A stretch of 64,000 nt of DNA from Prado023 sp963700475 (lineage in GTDB: Bacteria; Actinomycetota; Actinomycetes; S36-B12; CAIYMF01): NCBI GenBank assembly GCA_963700475.1, contig CAVOXR010000009.1, positions 1 to 64,000 on the forward strand, given 5' to 3'. The notes under the pieces are model-generated. The model was not told the origin of the DNA and ran no database searches. It was given only the letters and a program-made list of their open reading frames with translations. Below, piece by piece: positions 21,609 through 29,709 of the stretch; the first letter of the stretch is position 1; each line of letters starts with the position of its first letter. The position numbers were made by a program, and so were the translations under genes.

Positions 21609-23276
21609 GTGAAGCAGTTGGGAGATGTCCTGCTCGAGCGTGGCCTGGCCACGCCCGAACAGGTCTATGAAGCCGGACAGGAGCAGCGCCGGGTCGGGCG
21701 CAGCATGGGCCGGGTCCTGGTCGACCAGGGAGTGATCAGCGAGGCCGACCTCGTCCGGGCTCTTGCCGCCCAGATCGGCCTGGACTACGTCGACCTCGGC
21801 GACGCCCTCATCGACCCGTCGGCCAGCGCGCTGGTCCCTGGCGCCGTGTGCCGGCGACACATGCTCGTCCCGGTGCGCTTCGTCGACGGCAAGCTCGTCA
21901 TCGCGATGGCCGACCCGGCGAACGTCATCGCGCTGGACGACGTCCGCTCGATCGCCAAGGTGGACCTCAAGCCGGTCGTCTCGACCCGTGGCGACGTCAT
22001 GGCGGCGATCGCGCGCGCCTACCGAGCGGGTGACGAGCTCGACAGCCTGAGCACGGCCATCGAGGTCCGCAACACCGACGAGGAGGACCTCACCCGGATC
22101 AAGGAGGTCGTCGAGGAAGCCCCGATCGTCAAGTTCGTGAACCTGCTGATCACCCAGGGGATCCAGGACGGCGCCTCGGACATCCACATCGAGCCGACCG
22201 AGCATGACCTGCGCGTGCGCTTCCGCATCGACGGCGTGCTGCACGAGATGATGCGCTCGCCCAAGTCGATCCAGTCGGGGGTCACCAGCCGCCTGAAGAT
22301 CATGGCCGACATCAACATCGCCGAGCGACGGATCCCGCAGGACGGGCGGCTGTCGGTGAACGCCTACGGCCGCAAGGTGGACCTGCGCGTGGCCACCCTC
22401 CCCACGGTGTGGGGCGAGAAGGTCGTCATGCGCATCCTGGACAACTCCACCGCCATGCTCGACCTCAAGGACCTGGGGTTCACGGGCGGCAACTTCGACC
22501 GCTACCAGACCAGCTACCTCAAGCCGTACGGGATGATCCTGGTGACCGGCCCGACCGGGTCCGGGAAGTCGACGACCCTCTACTCGACGCTGCACCAGAT
22601 CAACAAGCCCGAGGTGAACATCATCACCGTCGAGGACCCGGTGGAGTACCGGCTCCCGGGCATCAACCAGGTGCAGACCAACGCGAAGGCCGGGCTGACG
22701 TTCGCCGCCGCGCTGCGGTCCATCCTGCGCGCGGACCCCGACGTGGTCCTGATCGGCGAGATCCGCGACCACGAGACCGCGCAGATCGCGATCGAGGCCT
22801 CCCTGACCGGCCACCTCGTGCTGGCCACGCTGCACACGAACGACGCCCCGTCGGCGGTGACCCGCCTGATCGAGATGGGGATCGAGCCGTTCCTGGTCGG
22901 GTCGGCGCTGGACTGCGTGCTGGCCCAGCGGCTGGCGCGGCGGCTGTGCAGCAAGTGCAAGGAGCCCTACACGCCGACCCCCGAGACGCTGGTCGCGGCC
23001 CGGTACCCGTGGAATCCCGAGGAGCCGGTGCCCATGCTGTACCGGGCTGTCGGGTGCGGGGCCTGCGCCAAGACCGGATACAAGGGGCGGTTGGCGCTGC
23101 ACGAGGTGATGAGCGTGAGCGAGGCCGTGGAGCAGCTGACGGTCGAGCGGGCATCGTCGGCGGCGATCGAGAACGTCGCCCACTCCGAGGGGATGGTCTC
23201 GCTGCGTCTGGACGGGATGCACAAGGTGAGCGAGGGGATCACGTCGCTGGACGAGATCCTGCGCGTGGTGGTGTGA
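21609..23276 (+). CDS. pilB: Type IV pilus extension ATPase PilB
   Basis: PilB powers pilin assembly from the cytoplasmic side. 555 residues from GTG 21,609. The N-terminus holds two MshEN-like helical motifs (LGDVLLERGLATPEQV and MGRVLVDQGVISEADLVRAL), a fold that binds cyclic di-GMP in several relatives. The ATPase core shows SDIHIEPTEHDLRVRFRIDG, Walker A GPTGSGKSTT (about residue 315), the Asp box TVEDPVE, Walker B DPDVVLIGEIRD and the His box HLVLATLHTND. The zinc tetracysteine (CSKC and CGAC) that marks extension ATPases over PilT is present. The frame is intact. Confidence 0.95.
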   Translation: MKQLGDVLLERGLATPEQVYEAGQEQRRVGRSMGRVLVDQGVISEADLVRALAAQIGLDYVDLGDALIDPSASALVPGAVCRRHMLVPVRFVDGKLVIAMADPANVIALDDVRSIAKVDLKPVVSTRGDVMAAIARAYRAGDELDSLSTAIEVRNTDEEDLTRIKEVVEEAPIVKFVNLLITQGIQDGASDIHIEPTEHDLRVRFRIDGVLHEMMRSPKSIQSGVTSRLKIMADINIAERRIPQDGRLSVNAYGRKVDLRVATLPTVWGEKVVMRILDNSTAMLDLKDLGFTGGNFDRYQTSYLKPYGMILVTGPTGSGKSTTLYSTLHQINKPEVNIITVEDPVEYRLPGINQVQTNAKAGLTFAAALRSILRADPDVVLIGEIRDHETAQIAIEASLTGHLVLATLHTNDAPSAVTRLIEMGIEPFLVGSALDCVLAQRLARRLCSKCKEPYTPTPETLVAARYPWNPEEPVPMLYRAVGCGACAKTGYKGRLALHEVMSVSEAVEQLTVERASSAAIENVAHSEGMVSLRLDGMHKVSEGITSLDEILRVVV

Positions 23277-23292
23277 CTTCAGGGCTTCTCGC

Positions 23293-23319
23293 TCAAGTCA
23301 CCCGGTTCCTCGCTCCGAT
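23293..23319 (+). promoter_or_regulatory. Sigma-28-like promoter box before pilT
   Basis: TCAAGT, 17 bases, CGATGG, about 50 bases before the pilT ATG. Spacing is one base longer than in three sister boxes, which may be real or an indel in the read. Confidence 0.42.
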
Positions 23320-23368
23320 GGAGCACGCAGAGGGCGTATGCCCTGCAGCGTCGACGCGCGGAGGGATC

Positions 23369-24950
23369 ATGGACGAGCTCATCCCCGGGGTGGCCCCACA
23401 GTCTGGTGGGCCTCAGAGTGGTCCGCTGGCAGGCGACTTGCGCTGGGCGAGTGCGCCGGTCGCACCGCCGTGCGGCGCCGCGCGGTCGGCCGTCCCAGCG
23501 CCCGTAGCGTCCGCGTCGGTGGCTCCAGCGCCCGCCGCCCGCGGCGCCAGCGGCTCCCGCCGCCGGTGCTGTCCCGACCGTCGCACCCCAGGCAGTCGCG
23601 CCCGCCCCCGCGCCCCCGATGGCCTACGGACCACCGTCGGTCCCCCCAGGTGCGCCGCCGGCTCCGCCCTCCGGCTACGCCGCCCCCGCGGGCACGATGG
23701 CCCCTCCGATGGCGCCCGCGCCCACGCACCAGCCGGTCCCGGGGCTTGCGCCCGACGTCCGCGGCGCCGACGTGGGTCTGGCCCCCGAGAACCCGAGCCT
23801 GATGCCGATCCCCGAGGTGCGGATCGCCGAGTCGGAGTCCGCCGCCTACTCGCGGATCTCCACCGAGGACGAGATCCGCCGCGACGACTTCTCCCTGGCC
23901 TGCGCGCTGATGACCATGCTCGAGATGCGCGGCTCCGACCTGCACCTCACAGCCGGTGCGCCGCCAACTGTCCGCGTGGACGGCAGCCTCCGGCCGATCC
24001 CCGACACCGAGGAGCTCACCCCCGAGACGATCATGCGGATCATGTACTCGATCGTCACCCAGCAGCAGCGGGAGCGCTTCGAGGAGACCCTCGAGCTGGA
24101 CTTCTCCTACGCACTGCCCGAGGTGGCCCGCTTCCGCGTCAACCTGTACAAGCAGCGCGACTCGCTTGGGGCGGCCTTCCGCGTGATCCCGTTCGAGATC
24201 AAGAGCCTCGAGTCGCTGGGCATGCCCCCGGCGATGGGCAACTTCGCGCAACTGCCTCGTGGCTTCGTCCTCGTGACCGGGCCGACCGGATCGGGCAAGT
24301 CGACGACGCTGGCCGCGCTGGTCGACCTGGCCAACCGGACGCGCAGCGAGCACATCATGACCGTCGAGGACCCGATCGAGTTCCTCCACCAGCACAAGAG
24401 CTGCCTGGTGAACCAGCGCGAGGTGGGGGAGGACACGTACTCCTTCGCCAACGCGCTCAAGCACGTGCTCCGGCAGGACCCCGACATCATCCTGGTCGGC
24501 GAGATGCGCGACCTGGAGACGATCCAGGTCGCGCTGACCGCCGCCGAGACCGGCCACCTCGTCTTCGCGACCCTGCACACCCAGGACGCCGCGCAGACCA
24601 TCGACCGCGTCATCGACGTGTTCCCGCCGAGCCAGCAGCAGCAGATCCGCCAGCAGCTGGCCGGCACGCTCCAGGGGATCGTCTGCCAGACGCTGTGCAA
24701 GACGGCCGACGGTCGCGGCCGTGTCGCCGCCACCGAGGTCCTGATGGCCACGCCCGCGATCCGCAACCTGATCCGCGAGGGCAAGACCCACCAGATCTAC
24801 TCCGCCCTCCAGGCCGGGGCCCAGCACGGGATGCACACCCTCGACCAGAACCTCGCCGAGCTGGTGAAGGCCGGACGGATCACCTACGACACCGCCTTCG
24901 AGAAGTGCCACCACGTGGAGGACTTCACGCGCATGGCCGGACGGCACTGA
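23369..24950 (+). CDS. pilT: Type IV pilus retraction ATPase PilT with Pro/Ala-rich N-terminal extension
   Basis: PilT depolymerises the pilus and drives retraction. The start is ATG 23,369 (MDELIPGVAPQSGG, with GGAGGG upstream). An indel in the Pro/Ala/Gly-rich linker (about 23,500-23,620) shifts the frame, which then stays open to 24,950. The core begins at about 23,880 (ALMTMLEMRGSDLHLTAGAPP), with Walker A GPTGSGKSTT, TVEDPIEFLHQHK, Walker B DPDIILVGEMRD, HLVFATLHTQDA and the C-terminal AIRNLIREGKTHQIYSALQ. AIRNLIREGK is typical of PilT. The extension of about 160 residues, mostly Pro and Ala, is longer than in proteobacterial PilT. Confidence 0.93.
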
Positions 24951-24961
24951 GGGGAGCGGGC

Positions 24962-26187
24962 ATGACCAAGACGATGGAGTACGACTACGCGGTCCGTGAT
25001 CGCGCCGGCAAGATGGTCAAGGGCCGGTTGAAGGCCGACTCGCCGGCCATGGTGGCCACGAAGCTCAAGAGCATGGGCTACGCGCCGGTCTCGATCACCG
25101 AGGCCAACGCGGGGATGAAGCGCGACATCAACATCCCGGGGTTCGGCAACAAGATCGGGCTGAAGGACCTCGCGATCATGTCGCGGCAGTTCGCCACGAT
25201 GATCAACGCGGGGCTGTCGCTGCTGCGGTCGTTGACGATCCTCGAGGAGCAGACCGAGTGCAAGCCGCTGGCGAAGGTGCTGGCGCAGGTCCGTGCCGAG
25301 GTTGAGGGCGGCAAGGCGCTCAGCGAGGCCATGGCCGTGCACCCGAAGGTGTTCCCGCCGTTGATGGTGAACATGTGCCGGGCCGGCGAGGTCGGCGGCT
25401 TCCTCGACCAGTCGCTGCTGCAGATCGCCTCGAACTACGAGTCCGAGGTCCGGCTGCGCGGCAAGGTGAAGTCCGCGATGACCTACCCGGTGGTGGTCGC
25501 GGTGATGGCGGTGCTCGGCGTGACGGGCATGCTGCTGTTCATCGTGCCGACCTTCAAGGAGATGTTCTCCTCGCTCGGCGGGACGCTGCCGGCGCCGACT
25601 CGGTTCCTGGTGTTCCTCTCGGAGCTGCTGAAGAGCTCGATCCTCTTCATCATCGCGTTCTTCGTGGTCTTCGGGGTGCTGTGGAAGAAGTTCAAGCGCA
25701 GCCCGCAGGTGCGCAACGTGGTCGATCCGCTCAAGCTGAAGGCGCCGGTCTTCGGGCCGCTGTTCCAGAAGATCGCGATCGCGCGCTTCACGCGCAACCT
25801 CGGGACCATGATCCACTCGGGCGTCCCGATCCTGCAGGCCCTGGACATCGTGGCCGACACGACAGGCAACGTGGTCGTCGGGCAATGCCGTGCGCGACGT
25901 GCAGGAGAGCGTGCGCCAGGGCGAGTCCCTGGCCCGGCCGTTGAACAACCACCCGGTGTTCCCGCCGATGGTCGTGCAGATGCTGTCCGTCGGTGAGGAC
26001 ACAGGTGCCCTCGACGAGATGCTGACACAAGATCAGCGAGTTCTACGACCAGGAGGTCGAGGCCACCACCGAGGCCCTCACCTCGCTGATCGAGCCGCTC
26101 ATGATCGCCGCCATGGGCGTGGTGATCGGCGGGATGATCATCGCCCTGTACATGCCGATCTTCAAGGTCTTCGACCTGATCCAGTGA
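24962..26187 (+). CDS. pilC: Type IV pilus inner-membrane platform protein PilC (two frameshifts)
   Basis: PilC is the GspF-family membrane platform that the PilB and PilT motors turn. It starts MTKTMEYDYAVRDRAGKMVKG, followed by two GspF domains: LAIMSRQFATMINAGLSLL, then MTYPVVVAVMAVLGVTGMLL and a second helix pair, then ARFTRNLGTMIHSGVPILQAL and LIEPLMIAAMGVVIGGMIIA at the end. Indels near 25,880 and 26,025 break it; joined length is about 407 residues, normal for the family. The ATG lies 11 bases after the pilT stop. Confidence 0.94.
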
Positions 26188-26270
26188 CGCATCGCCGCTG
26201 GCCGTGCTCGCCTCGCAGCCGACTGCCAGGGCCGCTGGTCAGCCAGAGCGCGAGGCACGGCGGTCAGCCG

Positions 26271-26714
26271 ATGGGAGGCATCGTGGAGCATCGATACGAG
26301 GGCTCGGTCAGACGATGGGTTCACCCTGATCGAGCTGCTGGTCGTGATCATCATCATCGGGATCCTGGCCGCGATCGCCATCCCCGTCTTCCTGCAACCA
26401 GCGGAGAAGGGCGTGGGACGTTGCGGTCGCGAGCGACCTGCGCAACGCGGCAACCGCCCAGGAGGCGTACCTTGCCGGCAGCCCGACCGGGCACTACGCC
26501 ACCGACCGTTGCGCAGCTGACGTCGATCGGGTTCCGACCATCGCCGGAGTCGAACTACTTCGGCGGGAGTCTTCGCGATGACGATCGGCACATCGCCGGC
26601 GGTAGCTACTGCCTGACGGCCAGGTCTCGGTCCGGCCAGTACCTCGGATACCAGCAGCGGTCGAGGATCCGGTGCGAAAGCCGACTGCCGATCGACGCTG
26701 CCACCTGCACCTGA
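26271..26714 (+). CDS. Type IV prepilin, first of two major-type pilins (frameshifted)
   Basis: About 145 residues. The class III signal GFTLIELLVVIIIIGILAAI begins near 26,320, with the cleavage-site Gly and Glu+5. It continues IPVFL, ASDLRNAATAQEAYLA, and a C-terminal part with GGSYCLTA. At least three indels break the frame, near 26,310, 26,400 and 26,495. The start is uncertain: ATG 26,271 or the GTG at 26,283. The N-terminal helix is identical in protein sequence to the next pilin but differs at many third codon positions, so this is an old duplication. Confidence 0.78.
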   Translation: MGGIVEHRYEGSVRRWVHPDRAAGRDHHHRDPGRDRHPRLPATSGEGRGTLRSRATCATRQPPRRRTLPAARPGTTPPTVAQLTSIGFRPSPESNYFGGSLRDDDRHIAGGSYCLTARSRSGQYLGYQQRSRIRCESRLPIDAATCT

Positions 26715-26893
26715 GACACGGCACTGACGGCGACTGGCCGACCTTCGAGCAGCCGGACGTCACGGCAGGCCCGGTCGCCGAGCCCGCACTTCGTCAGGCA
26801 TCTGCGGCGCCGTTCGGCAGCCACACTCAGGAGCATTCGTCGCCAGCTCCGGTGAGCACGGCGATTCACCCGTTCGGGTGACAGCGATCGGAT

Positions 26894-26919
26894 TCAAGAG
26901 CCCCGATCGAGGGTCCGAT
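26894..26919 (+). promoter_or_regulatory. Sigma-28-like promoter box before the second pilin gene
   Basis: TCAAGA, 16 bases, CGATGC, with -10 half TCCGATGC. It lies 57 bases before the pilin ATG, a suitable distance for a promoter with a short leader. Confidence 0.55.
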
Positions 26920-26976
26920 GCAACTCTTGTCCGGACCCAAGCCGGGCCTCACGTCACACACACAAGGAGCATACAC

Positions 26977-27387
26977 ATGTTGGAGAAGCTGCGCAAGGAG
27001 CGGGGCGACGAGGGCTTCACCCTCATCGAGCTCCTGGTCGTCATCATCATCATCGGCATCCTCGCCGCCATCGCCATCCCGGTCTTCCTCAACCAGCGCC
27101 AGAAGGGCTGGGAGGCCGCGGTGCAGTCCGACCTGCGCAACGCCGCGACTGCCCAGGAGACCTACCTGACCGAGAACGCCACCTACACCACGGACATCGC
27201 CGCGCTGAAGTCGGTCGGATTCAAGTACTCCGACTCCAAGAACTACGCGAGCGCTACGTCGCGATCATCTGGTCGCGACAGTCAACGCCGGCAACAGCTA
27301 CTGCATGCAGGCGACTGCCGCTGGCGAGACGGCGTCACCTTCAAGTACTCCAGCCCCAATGGACTCCAGAAGGGCGCCTGCACCTGA
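26977..27387 (+). CDS. Type IV major prepilin (two compensating frameshifts)
   Basis: 137 codons. AAGGAG precedes ATG 26,977. The short leader MLEKLRKERGDEG is followed by FTLIELLVVIIIIGILAAIA, the hydrophobic assembly helix, then IPVFLNQRQKGWEAAVQSDL and a globular head ending SSPNGLQKGACT. The stretch about 27,250-27,340 is out of frame: the natural reading there is VATVNAGNSYCMQATAAGET. This gives two cysteines (SYCMQ and GACT) for the usual C-terminal disulphide loop. A promoter box before it and a strong terminator after it suggest a separate, highly expressed transcript, as expected for the main pilus subunit. Confidence 0.88.
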   Translation: MLEKLRKERGDEGFTLIELLVVIIIIGILAAIAIPVFLNQRQKGWEAAVQSDLRNAATAQETYLTENATYTTDIAALKSVGFKYSDSKNYASATSRSSGRDSQRRQQLLHAGDCRWRDGVTFKYSSPNGLQKGACT

Positions 27388-27392
27388 TTCAC

Positions 27393-27443
27393 CGAAACCG
27401 TCTGAGGCCCCGGATCCTAGGATCCGGGGCCTCAGACGTTTCG
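27393..27443. terminator. Strong palindromic terminator after the major pilin
   Basis: A perfect 40-base palindrome at 27,399-27,438, centred on CCTAGG with arms running out through GGATCC and GGGGCCTCAGACG. It is extended after one bulged base by CCGAAA / TTTCGG. It begins 6 bases after the pilin stop. There is no long U-tract. Its symmetry would let it act on both strands. Confidence 0.8.
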
Positions 27444-27489
27444 GCTCACCCGCGGACCCGTAGGGACCGAACGGCGTCGAGTAGAGGCT

Positions 27490-27515
27490 TCATTCTCAGC
27501 ACTCTCGCTGCCGAT
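27490..27515 (+). promoter_or_regulatory. Sigma-28-like promoter box before the membrane protein gene
   Basis: TCATTC, 16 bases, CGATAG. The -10 half GCCGATAG is the closest in the window to GCCGATAA. The -35 half is TCATT, not TCAAG. It lies 58 bases before the first candidate start at 27,574. Confidence 0.38.
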
Positions 27516-27573
27516 AGACCGTTCATGGAAGAACGCTCTACATTGTTCTTGGATCCCGCTCTCGTGGGTCACG

Positions 27574-29702
27574 GTGACACCTCAGATCCAGGAGGAGCGC
27601 CTGACCCCGTTCGGGCGACTGACCGAAGCCCACGCCGGAACCAGCGGGGAAGCCTCGAAGTGCCTCGAGCGGCCGCATTCGTCGCGGGCGACCGCCCTGG
27701 CCATGCTGCTGGTGCTTGTGGGTCAACCCCTAGGGCTGGCTCCGTTGTGCTTGACCATGGCCTTGCTCGCGGCTATCGCAATTGTTCCGCGCCGGGGACC
27801 GGGGAGCCCCACGGTGGCGTCGTTCATCCCGGCAGGTTTCGTGATTCTCTGCGCGTGGGGTCTTCTTTGGGGCCTCGGAGCGGGTGTCGTCGGTGTCGGC
27901 TCATGGGCGACACGCACGCAGAGCCTCACGGGCGTCGCCTGCTTCGCTAGGTCTCACCGGGATCGCGGTGCGCCGTCGTGGAGGCCAGGTGGCTCTGGTG
28001 GGCGGTGATGGTCCGGCCGCCGTGGGATTCCTTGCGATCATGTGCTTCTTCTTCTGGGTCGATCGCCAGCCAGCCGCTGGCGTGGTGGTCGCGGATCAAC
28101 GGTTCCGGGACGGACTTCCTGCGCCACCTTGGCCTCATCCGCGATGTCCGAGAAGTTGGTCGGCTGGTCCCTGGGGAAGCCGGGTACCCTAAGGCCCTTC
28201 ATGCGGCGGGCGCCTGGCTCACCACAGGACTGGGCACGCCAGCATCCGCCGAGGCGCTCTGGCTCGCCATCGCGCCGCTCGGATTTCTGATGCTCGGGCT
28301 AATCCTCCTTGGGATCATGGCGACTGCCCGATCCCTTGCTGAGAGCCTGGTGGGAGCGAAGTGGCCGGCCGTGGCTGCTGCGGTACTCGCCGGTGCTCGT
28401 CTTCGTCCAGACCGCTTGGTTCAGCACGTTCCTGGCCTTCGGGAACCTGATGAACATCTTGGTCGGTGTCTGCCTGATTGGGCTTCTGCCACTGGGACTG
28501 CAGCCTGGAGCCTTCGGATCGACGGACCAGGCAGTTTGGTCGCTGCCAGCGCGCTGGCCGTAACTGCCAATGCGTGGCAGCTGCTTGCTGCCCGTCGCTG
28601 GCATGGCGGCACTTCCGTGGTTCGCGGGCTTCATCGCGAAAGGGCGTCGTCGTCCCGGCGACTGGATTGGTTTGGGGCCTGGGAGTGCTCCTGCTCGGTG
28701 AACGGCGTGCTTGGTCTTCGCGCTCCTCGACGGCGAGGCGCAGGCGTCGCGAAGCGACAGTGTCCAACCTGTTTCGCCCCGATTGGTGGTGGTGGGTCGC
28801 GTTGGCGCTCGCACTCGCCAGCCGTCTCGGTCGCCTACCGTCATGGGCTTACGCTCCTGGGCGACCATGGCGTCGGGCATGATCGTAGGTGGCATGGCTC
28901 TGATCTGGCTGCTGATGCGTCGTGACGGGCTCAACCTGGGACTTGCTTCTGCTACTACCCGGTCAAGGCCCTCTGGACAGCGATGGTCGTGCTGATCCCG
29001 CTCGGCAGTGCTGGGGCAGTGGCCTTGGTAGTGACGACGTGGGGCCGTGCGGGAGGCTGGTCCCGCCCTAGGGGGTCCGATGCTTCGTGGGGGCGTCGCT
29101 CTCGCTCGTTGGCGTGCTCGTGGCGGGTGTGCTCGGTCGAGGCTTTGCATTCCCGCCGCACTGTTGCGACATTGCACGAGGGTCGAGCCGGGATGCCCAA
29201 CTGGTCGCTGGCGCTGATCGATGCGATGGCGTGCCGGTCGCGATACCACCAGGGTCCGAGGAGGGAGCAATCGTCTTCGGTCTGGTCCCATCGCCGGAGT
29301 GGCGGCGTGACCAGGTGGATTCGTCGGGATGGTCGACTACATGGCCATGGAGGCCCTCGATCATGCTGGGGTTGAGGGCGCCATCTACTGCTCCGGTGAA
29401 GGTGGGCTTGTACACGCGAGACATGACGCAGGTCTGCCGGTACCTGCAAGGACTACCCCGACTCGCTGCGGATCACTGGACCGAACCCCGCGGCCGGCGC
29501 CCCAGTGGATCATCGACTCCGGGCTGTCCCGTGGACATTGTCAAGCCCGAGCGCTGGATCAGCCTGCAGATCGACCCCGTGTGGCTCGAGCGGTCGCCAT
29601 GGGAGGACGGGCAGTGGAGCTTCCCCACCTTCGACGAGGTCCAGAGGCGCATCACTCCAAGGGTGAATGCCGGCTACACCCCGGGCATCGCCCAGCCGAT
29701 AA
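27574..29702 (+). CDS. Large multi-pass membrane protein, possibly a GT-C-type glycosyltransferase; badly frameshifted
   Basis: No single frame spans this 2.1 kb, but fragments in all three frames join as a membrane protein: ALAMLLVLVGQPLGLAPLCL, FIPAGFVILCAWGLLWGLG, LAIAPLGFLMLGLILLGIM, PVLVFVQTAWFSTFLAFGNL, VVLIPLGSAGAVALVV and LSLVGVLVAGVLG are hydrophobic segments. A soluble loop near 28,100-28,220 reads TDFLRHLGLIRDVREVG and YPKALHAAGAWL; an acidic loop followed by YPxxxH recalls GT-C enzymes. A soluble tail (WISLQIDPVWLERSPWEDGQ) ends before 29,702. Its place between pilin genes suggests a pilus-related role such as pilin glycosylation, but the function is not established. Confidence 0.42.
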
Positions 29703-29709
29703 CACCCGC

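Noticed and set aside
22409..25996. A 1,195-residue open frame spanning pilB, pilT and pilC
   Set aside because: It is an out-of-frame reading of pilB and pilT that slips into the true start of pilC only because of high GC. Not a fusion protein.
26271..27387. Pilin genes as true pseudogenes
   Set aside because: The frameshifts restore conserved motifs with single-base changes and are matched by similar damage in essential genes, so read error is the simpler cause.
27525..28008. Two overlapping short plus-strand frames as separate small proteins
   Set aside because: Their hydrophobic segments join across frames into one membrane protein; the second frame lacks such features.
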